Below are positions 21,566 through 32,300 of a stretch of DNA of 64,000 bases, in pieces. Under the pieces are notes generated by a model. That model was given only the letters and a program-made list of their open reading frames with translations, did no database searches and was not told the DNA's origin. The position numbers were made by a program, and so were the translations under genes. Where the stretch lies: positions 1,302,001-1,366,000 of the forward strand of contig CM074144.1 of assembly GCA_037178625.1 (NCBI GenBank). Direction: 5' to 3'. Positions within the stretch are counted from its first letter, which is position 1. Every line of letters begins with the position of its first letter. The stretch is from Skeletonema tropicum. Taxonomy: Eukaryota; Bacillariophyta; Thalassiosirophyceae; Thalassiosirales; Thalassiosiraceae.

Positions 21566-22289
21566 TGTCAGTTGTCTCTTGATATCACGCAAAAATCACT
21601 GCATGAATTCAATTAATACACTAGTTCACGAGACGACAACGGCAGCAACAACGTCGGGTAGCGCCTTTGCTGATGTTCTTCGGTAGGTTGGGTAGCCAGC
21701 ACCATGAGGAAGGAAAAGAGGCACATGTATCGCTGCGGGCGGAGCATCAAATGAATTCAGCAGCAGGAGATCAGCAGCGGCACTTTTCATTCTTCCGTGT
21801 CTCATTCATTACAATAAACGACGATACTCCCGACGATGAGGTTAGGTGGCCGCTGGTGGCGGTAGTGCACAGTGCACTCATGGTCTCATCCAGATGAAAT
21901 ATAAATTCAGCGCAGAGATTGAAGGTGCGAAAGCAGTGAAATCGCCGTTTTCTGGCTAGGCTGATCCTGCACTTAGCCTGAGTGCTTTATGTATTCTCTT
22001 CTTTACAAAATAATGCTGCCGCCGAGTAGGATACCATCTGCGCTGCACACTTGATAACGCCGTGTTGAGGTGGAATTGGAATGTCAGCAATATGCCATAC
22101 CGCCGGCAAAGAAGAGGAAGGAAGAAGTGACTCTTGATGCAACAATAGAATTCCAAGAAAAGGCGCTCCTTCGTACACTGTCTATATTCTGTTTTGAAGA
22201 GAGAAACACGGTGGAACTAAACCTGAGGAAGATAGATTTTGTCGAATGTAAATTGATATTTGAGATGTAATCTCTGCTTGAATGCTTGG
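21566..22289. other. Intergenic; no supported gene
   Basis: A 66-codon frame at 22070-22270 starts with GTG and includes a PAKKRKEE basic patch, but has no recognisable domain and no ATG, so I do not call a gene. Confidence 0.45.
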
Positions 22290-23430
22290 CATCTTTTGAT
22301 TCAAAATCGCCTCGCGACAGCTCACGACGCCGATGAATCTGATTTGACCCCCCCAACATCTCGGCGGGCGTGTGGATGGAATCTGATCAACCGAAGTTGC
22401 AGATACACTCTAAACTAACTACATGGAATAATATTGGTCTTTGAACCAGGAGGATCGGCGTAGTATTGGTGCAGCATGGATATCACCACGAGCGAAGGAT
22501 GCATGGAAGATTGAAGCAAAATCGAGTTTTATCCCCAAAAAATGGGAATAAAAAATGGCCTACTCAGGATATTTGAGAACGTGGTAGGCCGAAGAGAAGA
22601 TCATTTTTGAGTTCCTGCTGCCTTCACGCAAACTGCATGGTTGGTTTTGGCTGAGAAACAGTAACTGCTCTTAGGTGAGTTCGCATCTCGAAAGCTGTAT
22701 GAATGCAAGAGTCTATTTACTGATGATAACTAAGTACTTGAAGTTCGAACAACCTTGTTTTACATACTAAAATCTTTCAGTTCATCCGGGTCTTGGTCTT
22801 GGTTTGTTTGTTGCGTTTAGAAGTAAAAGTATTGTACGTACGTTCCGTCGCCAACAAGGTAGAACAAAAGCGCCCGATCCCAGAGGCCTATTAGGTGGAA
22901 CACAAGTAAGAAAACGCTAACAGCGGGTAAAGTTGTTGACGAAGGAACGCGTCGCGTCAGGCTTTACGAACAGCTTGGAGGGTCTAGGCCTGCCACAAGT
23001 CAAGCTGCAACTCTGTCTAAAGATCTACCCTGCAGCTGCAGGTGCAGAATGGGTCATCCCCTATAGATCTAGACACTGCAAAAGAGTACACTCTAAACTA
23101 ACTACATGGAATAATATTGGTCTTTGAACCAGGAGGATCGGCGTAGTATTGGTGCAGCATGGACATCACCACGAGCGAAGGATGCATGGAAGATTAAAGC
23201 AAAATCGAGTTTTATCCCCAAAAAATGGGGATAAAAAATGGCCTACTCAGGATATTTGAGAACGTTGTAGGCCGAAGAGAAGATCATTTTTGAGTTCCTG
23301 CTGCCTTCACGCAAATTGCATGGTTGGTTTTGGCTGAGAAACAGTAACTGCTCTTAGGTGAGTTCGCATCTCGAAAGCCGTATGAATGCAAGAGTCTATT
23401 TACTGATGGTAAATAAGTACCTGAAGTTCG
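22290..23430. repeat. Mosaic of fragments related to the 4.87-kb array, with a 344-bp duplication
   Basis: 22290-22445 matches 29450-29612 and 34315-34477 (tail of the array unit). 22755-23085 matches 28728-29015 and 33594-33880. A further 344-bp block, 22405-22748, is repeated at 23088-23430 with a few changes. The order is scrambled relative to the array, so this is an older, rearranged relative of the unit's 3' end. Confidence 0.8.
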
Positions 23431-23559
23431 CATACCCAAGGAACATGTGCGAACACAAAAAGTAAGTACGAAGTCCATGCAGTTTTCAACTTTCAAGCAT
23501 AATAATCCAAAATTAACTGATAGGCACAGGGACATAATATCAATAATAACTTCACTAAC

Positions 23560-24043
23560 ATGGCGGCTGAATTGATCGTAGACTTCCCTCTCACTCCCAA
23601 ACGACAACGACACCAAGACGTTGCGACAACGACACCAAGACGTTGTGAAATTCGCTGAAACATCAGCATCAGAGCTCTACATAGTTGATAGGCATGAGGA
23701 CAAAAACGAGCTGTGGTACACCAATGCAGAATACAAGGCAATGAAACGCAACATCAAGCGAGATGTCCTCCAAGCTCGTGCAAGTGATTGGACATCCGAA
23801 GAAGATAGAGGCTCCTGGATTGTTATTGCTCATCTACTCACACCGACCTGTGAGCTCGAGATGCAGGCTTGCAGACGTCGATGCGTACGTGCAGTCCTTA
23901 AAGAGCAGGCAAGACAAAGACAGGAACAGGACCCACGTGGATGTTTCAGGTCGGAAAATATTGCACTTGCTTCGTTAGCCAAAACAAGACAGGCCGCTTT
24001 GAGAGCGAGGATGCTCGGTAGTCTTCACCAAGATTCCATATGA
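23560..24043 (+). pseudogene. Diatom-type small protein gene broken by a 22-bp tandem duplication
   Basis: ATG 23560 begins a frame (MAAELIVDFPLTP...) that runs into a stop at ~23658; the frame that carries the conserved body (ELWYT-x-x-EYKAMKR, then HLLTPTCELEMQACRRRCVRAVL) to the TGA ending at 24043 lacks an ATG. The switch lies at a perfect 22-bp tandem duplication (23602-23623 and 23624-23645), which shifts the phase by one; with a single 22-bp unit the two frames would be continuous. I recall the WYT-x-x-EYK...LLTP...C-R-C-V-R-A-V-L pattern from a large diatom-expanded family of uncharacterised proteins. Possibly a recent null allele or assembly slip. Confidence 0.6.
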
Positions 24044-24269
24044 GAATAGCAGGCAATCTTTCTCGAGGGCGAGGATCGTGGTGTGTATTATTTTAATCTG
24101 TACAGTTGTAATAGAACTCTATAGGATGGTGTAATTGAACCAATTTTGAATCACTTTTAATTACATCTACTCCTGTCAGTGTATCTACTATCTTAATGTT
24201 AAAGTGCACATCAGATTGAGCTCGTAACATTAATCACTTATCTTGCATATGTACTAAGTATATTGACGT

Positions 24270-24515
24270 ATGCTTGCGTTAGAAAGGAAGGAGGAGCTAC
24301 AAATAGCTTTAGAGGAGCAGCAAGAGATGGGCTTACAAGGGCTAGGAGAGGAGGATACATACTTGATTGAAATCAATCTCGATGATCTCGAAACAACTTC
24401 TGGTGAACATCAGGCTTATTGGCTGCTTTCCGTGAAAGCAGCACGGGATGCCTTCTTGATACGCCGCCAGCGGGCTCAGGCAGCACTTCGACGCGGTCAC
24501 AACAACCACGGATAG
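24270..24515 (+). CDS. Small hypothetical protein, 81 aa
   Basis: ATG 24270 to TAG 24515; Glu/Gln/Leu-rich N-terminus (~1-30, likely helix) and Arg/Ala-rich C-terminus. No family recognised. The first 62 bp around its start (24259-24320) recur at 39016-39077, where the copy is cut by a repeat element, so this belongs to a dispersed sequence. It lies 226 bp downstream of the broken small-protein gene and may be a degenerate piece of the same family. Confidence 0.35.
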   Translation: MLALERKEELQIALEEQQEMGLQGLGEEDTYLIEINLDDLETTSGEHQAYWLLSVKAARDAFLIRRQRAQAALRRGHNNHG

Positions 24516-24877
24516 AGATGGGTATATGCTTATAATCTCGTGCAAATACTATTATTTGTATATCTCGCCTGTATTCAGGCTTATTGACATTCACATCAAT
24601 ATATCCCGGGCTCTATAGCTCTATAACGAGCTGTGGTAGGAGAGACAACCCTCTCCCGTGGATCCGACTGCGACGCTGTTTGGTTCTGCCCTCGGCGTAT
24701 GAAGACTCCAATTGTTGGTTCAATGATGTCTAGAGGTAGCGATAATGCAACATTTACCTAATTTCTATGTAAGTGATACCTATGATATATGACGTATGTA
24801 GTTATGGCTGCCTAAGTACATATGGTAGGTAGGTACGGGAAATCAGGTGAATTCAGGTTTGCGCGAGAAAGAGTTAG
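24516..24877. other. Intergenic; no supported gene
   Basis: Unique sequence between the small ORF and the start of the large tandem array. Nothing recognisable. Confidence 0.5.
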
Positions 24878-25260
24878 ACCTCAGAACACGTCTAAGTATC
24901 GTACCTACTGCTTGCATTCTCCTGGTAAGGATGTGAATCGGGAAGTTCTTTGAACGACGGAAGAAGGCCGCTCGTGGAACGTCCAAGTACTTATTCCTCC
25001 ATAGCACTAACGCAACTTTGAGATGTGATGGGAGACGACTGCTCACACGATTGGTCCCAGTGCGCTCTTTTTCCTTCCTCGCTTCCCATGATTAAAAATC
25101 AAATACTAATTCCCATATGAAAGTTTGACAAATGTGAGATTCCTTTAGAGAAAATAAGTCTCGAAGACTCGCCAAATCCCGGGCGTCTGGACGCTTTTCT
25201 TCTTTCTTTTAGCGTTACGTTGCGGTTTGCGCGTTGTTCGTCCTCCACGCACATAATATT

Positions 25261-26325
25261 ATGATATTATATATGTCTCCTTCTCCTTCAATGATGCCAA
25301 CCAGTAAGCCTTCTTCTAAGCCTAGTATGACTCCTTCGGTGAGTCCGTCTAAGAAGCCAAGTAGTAAGCCTTCGTCTAGTCTTTCGTCGAGTCCTTCTAC
25401 GGTACCAACATGTGGGAAATCATGCAAGTCTTATGCACGCCCCATCGTCCTCTCTGACCTACTCGAACCAGATCACTCTGTCGAAACTGCTGCAATCGCA
25501 GGAGGAGGATCTAAGAGTAAGAGCGGAAAGTCTGAAGCACCATCATCTAAGCCAAGTGGTATGCCGTCTCCTTCGCCTTCCATGATTCCAACTAGTAAGC
25601 CTTCTTCTAAGCCTAGTTTGACTCCTTCGGTGAGTCCATCTTCAAAGCCAAGTAGTAAGCCTTCTTCTGAGCCTTCTGAGATGCCAAGTAGTAAGCCTTC
25701 TTCTGAGCCTTCTGAGATGCCAAGTAGTAAGCCTTCTTCTGAGCCTTCTGAGATGCCAACCAGTAAGCCTTCATTTTTGCCAAGTAGCAAGCCTTCATCT
25801 TTGCCAAGTAGTAAGCCTTCTTCCAAACCGAGTATGAGTCCATCATCAAGTCCTTCTACTGTGCCAACATGTGGGAAATCATGCAAGTCTTATGCACGCC
25901 CCATCGTCCTCTCTGACCTACTCGATCCAGATCACACTGTCGAAACTGCTGCAATCGCCGGAGGAGGATCTAAGAGTAAGAGCGGAAAGTCTGAAGCACC
26001 ATCATCTAAGCCAAGTGGTATGCCGTCTCCTTCTCCTTCCATGATGCCAACCAGTAAGCCTTCTTCTAAGCCTAGTTTGACTCCTTCGGTGAGTCCATCT
26101 TCAAAGCCAAGTAGTAAGCCTTCTTCTGAGCCTTCTGAGATGCCAAGTAGTAAGCCTTCTTCCAAACCGAGTGTGAGTCCATCATCAAGTCCTTCTACAG
26201 TGCCAACATGTGGTAAATCATGCAAGTCTTATGCACGCCCCATCGCCCTTACTGAACAACTCGATCCAGATCGTATGATGGGAACCTCCACCATCGCAGC
26301 AGGATCTAAGAGTGAAAAAGTCTAA
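25261..26325 (+). pseudogene. SKPS-repeat protein, array copy 1, signal peptide lost
   Basis: The frame is open to a TAA at 26323-26325, but the first ATGs (25261, 25273) lie directly before MSPSPSMMPTSKPS, with no signal peptide. Compared with copies 2 and 3, ~160 bp covering the leader and signal peptide are missing between an ATATTATGATATTATAT motif and the repeats. The body has Ser-Lys-Pro-Ser/Ser-Glu-Pro-Ser-Glu-Met-Pro repeats and three conserved modules with PTCGKSCKSYARPI and SKSKSGKSEAP. It has one SEPSEMP repeat more than copies 2 and 3. The product, if made, would be cytosolic, so I call it a truncated copy. Confidence 0.7.
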
Positions 26326-27095
26326 GCGCCTTCCATGATGCCAAGCAGTTCTGAATCAGGCAAGTCGAATTATTAATGTTCTAGAAGAATAGTAGGTATG
26401 ACGACAAAGAGAATAGAAGAGGGTGTCCGTGTTAGAATGTACAGAAGTTATATGTGTGGAAGAAGAATCAATAAGGTACGGTTGCGGTAATATCGATGCA
26501 AGACGATACCTTTTCAGATTAGTTAAGAGCCTTAGTGCAATGCGATTTATCGATCTACGATAAGAAGTGTTTTTGGGCTGGTGGATTTCATTGATATTTT
26601 GTCTTCCTTATTGTCTTTTAAGTATCATTGCACTATCTTTACACTCAACTGACTGTCGACTGTAATATGGTTCGTGCAACTCCACTCTACAATAATTTCA
26701 TTATCATGATGCATAGTGGGGAAAAAAGAAGAAATATGGAAGGATCACAACCACTGCTACTGAAACATTTCATTTTTCGTTTAAAATATGTACCGCTCTA
26801 CTTTTCTATTCTGTGTTCACGTGTAGTACGACATGTCAAATACTCTTTGCAATCGAGCTAGCCCTCTGGCTCCGGGAGAGGGTTTTGATCCCATTTGGAC
26901 TCTCATCATACGTCGTGTATTATCTTGAAAGCGCGTCAATTATGTTCTTGTGTGCCTCTGCGTGCTTATTCCATGTGTACGTAGCAGGCCTCTATGATGA
27001 TTCATGTCTCTCTATATTTGGATGTGCCTCAAGTGCATGGGCGCGAATAGTGTCATGCTCCAGCAACAGCAGGAAACACATTCAGCCTACAATAC
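26326..27095. other. 3' flank of array copy 1; no supported gene
   Basis: Presumed 3' UTR and spacer conserved among array copies (equivalents start at 31177 and 36043). Short ORFs such as 26628-26861 change reading and start codon among copies and are not supported. Confidence 0.5.
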
Positions 27096-27437
27096 TTACT
27101 CAAAGCCGCGTTTTAATGACTTTTCATACACGGCCGAAAGTAGTTCATGCTTGTACCGCATCATGTCCTCATCTAGACCAAACTCTACTCTTGACAACGA
27201 CGGTCTGCTGCCTGAAGTCTCCTCCACTGATACCTTGCTGGGGGATATTATCTGTGAAGAGTCTTTGATGACTGAAGATGAAGAGGAAGGCGACGACTTG
27301 TTCAAGCGGGCGGCAATACCGGCTGGGTTGACGCGAAGGAGAAGGGGCGAGAGGAGCGCAAAGCCCGTTGCCGATCGGGGGGTTGTGGTGAAGATGGCGA
27401 CGACGGCCAAGGTAAATGAGGTAAAGAGATGATTCAT
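27096..27437 (-). CDS. Small ORF with signal-peptide-like start, array copy 1
   Basis: ATG at 27435-27437; 113 aa. Residues ~1-25 are a good signal peptide (MNHLFTSFTLAVVAIF then SATG-FALLSP), and the Ala-Thr-Gly-Phe context resembles the ASAFAP-type motif of diatom plastid presequences. The middle is Ser-rich and the end is helical (DMMRYKHELLSAVYEKSL). At the stop the minus strand reads GGCTTTGA|GTAAGTATT, a perfect splice donor overlapping the TAA, so further exons toward lower coordinates are possible. A related copy is at 31953-32300. The plus-strand frame across it is longer (142 codons) but has no recognisable features. Expression is unproven. Confidence 0.42.
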   Translation of the reverse strand: MNHLFTSFTLAVVAIFTTTPRSATGFALLSPLLLRVNPAGIAARLNKSSPSSSSSVIKDSSQIISPSKVSVEETSGSRPSLSRVEFGLDEDMMRYKHELLSAVYEKSLKRGFE

Positions 27438-30055
27438 TGTTGCTGCTGTTGCTGTTTGCTTTGCTGATTGGCTGGCTTATGATTTTATGAGAGGTGTGGG
27501 TGGGACGAATCGGAGTGGCTCAGGCAACAGTCGTTCATTGCATCTCAATCATGATATCAGGAACAAATTTGGCAGGCAAAGCGATCGAAGCGAATGCGCG
27601 CAAAGGGGGTCGCTCAATCATCTTTGGCGGATTATCAAAACCAATTCCTCTGTAGATCAAAAAGACATCCATCTTTTTTAGAGCTCGGAGTTGCACAACT
27701 ATGTACAGCTCACAAACTGCGACCGCGTTCTGAGTTATGACACACATTTTCGGTCACATTTTCATCCAGATCCAGCGATCGAGAGGACTCTCACCGCTCA
27801 CCGCTGACCCTGAATGAACGAACACGCGGCTGAATCATGACGGTGTTCAAAGATTGTTGAGGGAGCAATTTTTCGGATTTTGCTCAAAATATGAGGGACG
27901 GAGGGAGGTAAGCAAACTGAAGAATCAAGTCGAAGCGCCCATTGAATACCAGATTCGAGGAACCCATTGTGAAAGTAGTATATAGAGGAGACACCAAACT
28001 TCACAAAGACCCAAGAGACAATGAGTAATAATTAGGATGAGGTGATAATGATAATGATAGGGCTTGGACTTGGAATATTTCGAGAGCAACTACGTCGAGT
28101 TCAGCTGTAGTTGATACACTAAACACTTTCTTATCCTGATACGAGACACGAAGCTCCATCTGATGAAGTACATATCACGTTGAAGAATGAAGTCCAACAA
28201 CAGGAGGAGCCGAACCAGAGGCAGAGGGAGAAGGAATGAAATAACCTAAATGGAGTGGCTTACTCCGAGGAGACAGTCTGGGCGATGATAAACGTAGTAG
28301 AATGATGATAATAATGAGCTCCTTCTGAAACTATGCTTATGCTTGCGATTTACGGCGATAGATCACATTTCTCTTCTGGATCGGCACTTTGCTCGTTGAA
28401 GCTGGAGTTTGCAGAGACAGCATTGAAATTGAATTTGAAATTCACATTCATATCGGAGGCATTAGCCGAAGTGACGTGGAGAAGGAAGACCAAAACTGCT
28501 TCTGCTTGAAGAGCACAATGGAAAATGGAGTTTCCGTGTAAAGTAAAAAGGCTGGTAAAGGTAAAGGAAGATCAGAAAGAAGGTAACAGCAAAGGAAGAG
28601 CTGGTGTGCGTTTGAGAGATGAGTTCCTCCTCTCTTCTTCACGGGTGCTGCATCAAATGCAAGTCGGAATCATACCATCAATCATAAACATAGGAATAAG
28701 TAGTATGTTGTTTGTGTTTTCGACCTTGTTTTACATACTAAAATCTTTCAGCTTTCAGCGCATCCGGGTCTTGGTCTTGGTTTGTTTGTTGGTTTAGAAG
28801 TAAAAGTATTATTATTGTAAGTACGATACGTTCCGTCGCCAAAACAAGGGAGAACGAAGCGCCCGATCCCAGAGGCCTATTGTTAAGGTGGAACACAAGT
28901 AAGAAAACGCTAACAGCGGGTAAAGTTGTTGAGGAAGGAACGCTTCAGGTTTACGAACAAGCATGGAGGGCCTAGGCCTGCCACAAGTCAAGCTCCAAAG
29001 ATCTAGACACGGCAAAAGAGTAAGAGTACCCACTGAAGACCATCATAGGTCGGCGTCCTCTACTGCGTAATGGCATTAGGATTGAAAAGGCTCAGATGCA
29101 TTGCAACTGGCAACATGTGAGCATCTGGATCACACTTGAATCTCGGGAAAAGCCTTTTGTGAAACAAAACCTTTTATAGATCTAAGTGTGGTAAACCTAA
29201 AGAACTCACTCACTCACTCACGGTTGTTTTCATGTCGACTGTGTCAATTTCACATGTATTGTGTTCACGTCGTTATACAGCCATAGCCGTTAAGATTAAG
29301 ATTCAGGCCTCTCCAACCTCAAAAATGGATTCAGCACAAAATTTTGGGGCAGAAGTATGTTGATGCTGTTGTTTTTTCATGGCAGATAATGCCATGTGAT
29401 GCATCATGGTGGGGATGCATTTTGTATTTTGTTAGATGTGTGATTTTTGATTCAAAATAATCGCCTCGCGACTCGCGACAGCTCACGACAGCTCACGACG
29501 CCGATGCATCTGATTTGACACCCCCAACATCTCGGCGTATGGATGGAATCTGATCAACCCAAGTTGTAGATACACTCTAAACTAACTACATGGAATAATA
29601 TTGGTCTTTGAACCTCAGAACACATCTAAGTACCGTACCTACTGCTTGCATTCTCCTGGTAAGGATGTGAATCGGGAAGTTCTTTGAACGATGGAAGAAG
29701 GCCGCTCGTGGAACGTCCAAGTACTTATTCCTCCATAGCACTAACGCAACTTCGAGATGTGATGGGAGACGACTGCTCAGACGGTTGGTCCCAGTGCGCC
29801 CTTTTTCCTTCCTCGCTTCCCATGATTAAAAATCAAATACTAATTCCCATATGAAAGTTTGACAAATGTGAGATTCCTTCAGAGAAAATAAGTCTCGAAC
29901 ACTCGCCAAATCCCGGGCGTCTGGACGCTTTTCTTCTTTCTTTTAGCGTTACGTTGCAGTTTGCGCGTTGTTCGTCCTCCACGCACACAATATCATGATA
30001 TTATATTTGATGAAGCCGCACTCATTCACACAACATCTCCATACTTTTTATCAGC
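27438..30055. other. Array spacer and promoter region of copy 2; no supported gene
   Basis: Repeated unit DNA. Short ORFs (e.g. 28525-28797 +, 27798-28004 -) have no domain support. The ~440 bp before 30056 are shared as the putative promoter/leader of all SKPS genes and include TCACTCACTCACTC-type repeats further upstream (~29206). Confidence 0.5.
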
Positions 30056-31176
30056 ATGAAGGTCGCCACTGTCATCATCACCCTTGCCACCCTCTTTGCC
30101 CCAATCGCAGCTGGATCATCTTCTTCGAAGAGTGGAAAGTCTGAAGCACCAACATCTACGCCAAGTGGTATGCCGTCTCCTTCTCCTTCAATGATGCCAA
30201 CCAGTAAGCCTTCTTCTAAGCCTAGTATGACTCCTTCGGTGAGTCCGTCTAAGGAGCCAAGTAGTAAGCCTTCGTCTAGTCCTTCTACGGTACCAACATG
30301 TGGGAAATCATGCAAGTCTTATGCACGCCCCATCGTCCTCTCTGACCTACTCGAACCAGATCACTCTGTCGAAACTGCTGCAATCGCAGGAGGAGGATCT
30401 AAGAGTAAGAGCGGAAAGTCTGAAGCACCATCATCTAAGCCAAGTGGTATGCCGTCTCCTTCGCCTTCCATGATTCCAACTAGTAAGCCTTCTTCTAAGC
30501 CTAGTTTGACTCCTTCGGTGAGTCCATCTTCAAAGCCAAGTAGTAAGCCTTCTTCTGAGCCTTCTGAGATGCCAAGTAGTAAGCCTTCTTCTGAGCCTTC
30601 TGAGATGCCAACCAGTAAGCCTTCATTTTTGCCAAGTAGTAAGCCTTCATCTTTGCCAAGTAGTAAGCCTTCTTCCAAACCGAGTATGAGTCCATCATCA
30701 AGTCCTTCTACTGTGCCAACATGTGGGAAATCATGCAAGTCTTATGCACGCCCCATCGTCCTCTCTGACCTACTCGATCCAGATCACACTGTCGAAACTG
30801 CTGCCATCGCCGGAGGAGGATCTAAGAGTAAGAGCGGAAAGTCTAAGCACCATCATCTAAGCCAAGTGGTATGCCGTCTCCTTCTCCTTCCACGATGCCA
30901 ACCAGTAAGCCTTCTTCTAAGCCTAGTTTGACTCCTTCGGTGAGTCCATCTTCAAAGCCAAGTAGTAAGCCTTCTTCTGAGCCTTCTGAGATGCCAAGTA
31001 GTAAGCCTTCTTCCAAACCGAGTATGAGTCCATCATCAAGTCCTTCTACAGTGCCAACATGTGGTAAATCATGCAAGTCTTATGCACGCCCCATCGCCCT
31101 TACTGAACAACTCGATCCAGATCGTATGATGGGAACCTCCACCATCGCAGCAGGATCTAAGAGTGAAAAAGTCTAA
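30056..31176 (+). pseudogene. SKPS-repeat secreted protein, array copy 2, 1-bp frameshift
   Basis: ATG 30056 opens with a signal peptide (MKVATVIITLATLFAPIAAG), followed by SKSGKSEAP and SKPS repeats. After ~263 codons a single base missing relative to copy 3 (GTCTAAGC at 30841-30848 versus GTCTGAAGC at 35706-35714) shifts the frame; translation then ends at 30931, while the rest of the normal C-terminus continues in another frame to 31176. Otherwise almost identical to copy 3. It may be a true null copy or a sequencing/assembly error in a repeat. Confidence 0.75.
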
Positions 31177-31952
31177 GCGCCTTCCATGATGCCAAGCAGT
31201 TCTGAATCAGGCAAGTCGAATTATTAATGTTAATGTTCTAGAAGAATAGTAGGTATGACGACAAAGAGAATAGAAGAGGGTGTCCGTGTTAGAATGTACA
31301 GAAGTTATATGTGTGGAAGAAGAATCAATAAGGTACGGTTGCGGTAGTATCGATGCAAGACGATACCTTTTCAGATTAGTTAAGAGCCTTAGTGCAATGC
31401 GATTTATCGATCTACGATAAGAAGTGTTTTTGGGCTGGTGGATTTCATTGATATTTTGTCTTCCTTATTGTCTTTAAAGTATTATTGCACAATCTTTACA
31501 CTCAACTGACTGTCGACTGTAATATGGTTCGTGCAACTCCACTCTACAATAATTTCATTATAATGATGCATAGTGGGGAAAAAAGAAGAAATATGGAAGG
31601 ATCACGACCACTGCTACTGAAATATCTAATTTTTCGTTTAAAATATGTACCGCTCTACTTTTCTATTCTGTGTTCACGTGTAGTACGACATGTCAAATAC
31701 TCTTTGCAATCGAGCTAGCCCTTTGGCTCCGGGAGAGGGTTTTGATCCCATTTGGACTCTCATTATACGTCGTGTATTATCTTGAAAGCGCGTCAATTAT
31801 GTTCTTGTGTGCCTCTGCGTGCTTATTCCATGTGTACGTAGCAGGCCTCTATGATGATTCATGTCTCTCTATATTTGGATGTGCCTCAAGTGCATGGGCG
31901 CGAATAGTGTCATGCTCCAGCAACAGCAGGAAACACATTCAGCCTACAATAC
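31177..31952. other. 3' flank of array copy 2; no supported gene
   Basis: Same spacer as 26326-27095, with a few substitutions and a TTAATG duplication near 31222. Confidence 0.5.
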
Positions 31953-32300
31953 TTACTCAAAGCCGCGTTTTAATGACTTTTCATACACGGCCGAGAGTAC
32001 CTCATGCTTATACCGCATCATGTCCTCATCTAGGCCAAATTCTACTCTTGACAACGACGGTCTGCTGCTGCTGCCTGAAGTCTCCTCCACTGATACCTTG
32101 CTGGGGGATATTATCTGTGAAGAGTCTTTGATGACTGAAGATGAAGAGGAAGGCGACGACTTGTTCAAGCGGGCGGCAATATCGGCTGGGTTGACGCGAA
32201 GGAGAAGGGGCGAGAGGAGTGCAAAGCCCGATGCCGATGGGAGGGTTGTGGTGAAGATGGCGACGACGGTCAAGGTAAACGAGGTAAAGAGATGATTCAT
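31953..32300 (-). CDS. Small ORF with signal-peptide-like start, array copy 2
   Basis: 115 aa, the homologue of 27096-27437, with about eight residue differences and one Ser-Ser insertion from a CTG-repeat expansion. The signal peptide, the FALLSP motif and the C-terminal helix are preserved, as is the GA|GTAAGT donor overlapping the stop. Preservation of the frame between diverged copies mildly supports coding; however, the opposite strand is also open in both. Confidence 0.42.
   Translation of the reverse strand: MNHLFTSFTLTVVAIFTTTLPSASGFALLSPLLLRVNPADIAARLNKSSPSSSSSVIKDSSQIISPSKVSVEETSGSSSRPSLSRVEFGLDEDMMRYKHEVLSAVYEKSLKRGFE

Noticed and set aside
22070..22270. 66-codon frame with KKRK patch
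   Set aside because: Starts with GTG, overlapped by similarly open minus-strand frames, no recognised family.
28525..28797. 90-codon frame with a hydrophobic end, repeated in array copy 2
   Set aside because: Repetition follows from the segmental duplication; small indels between copies change its N-terminal part and there is no domain evidence.
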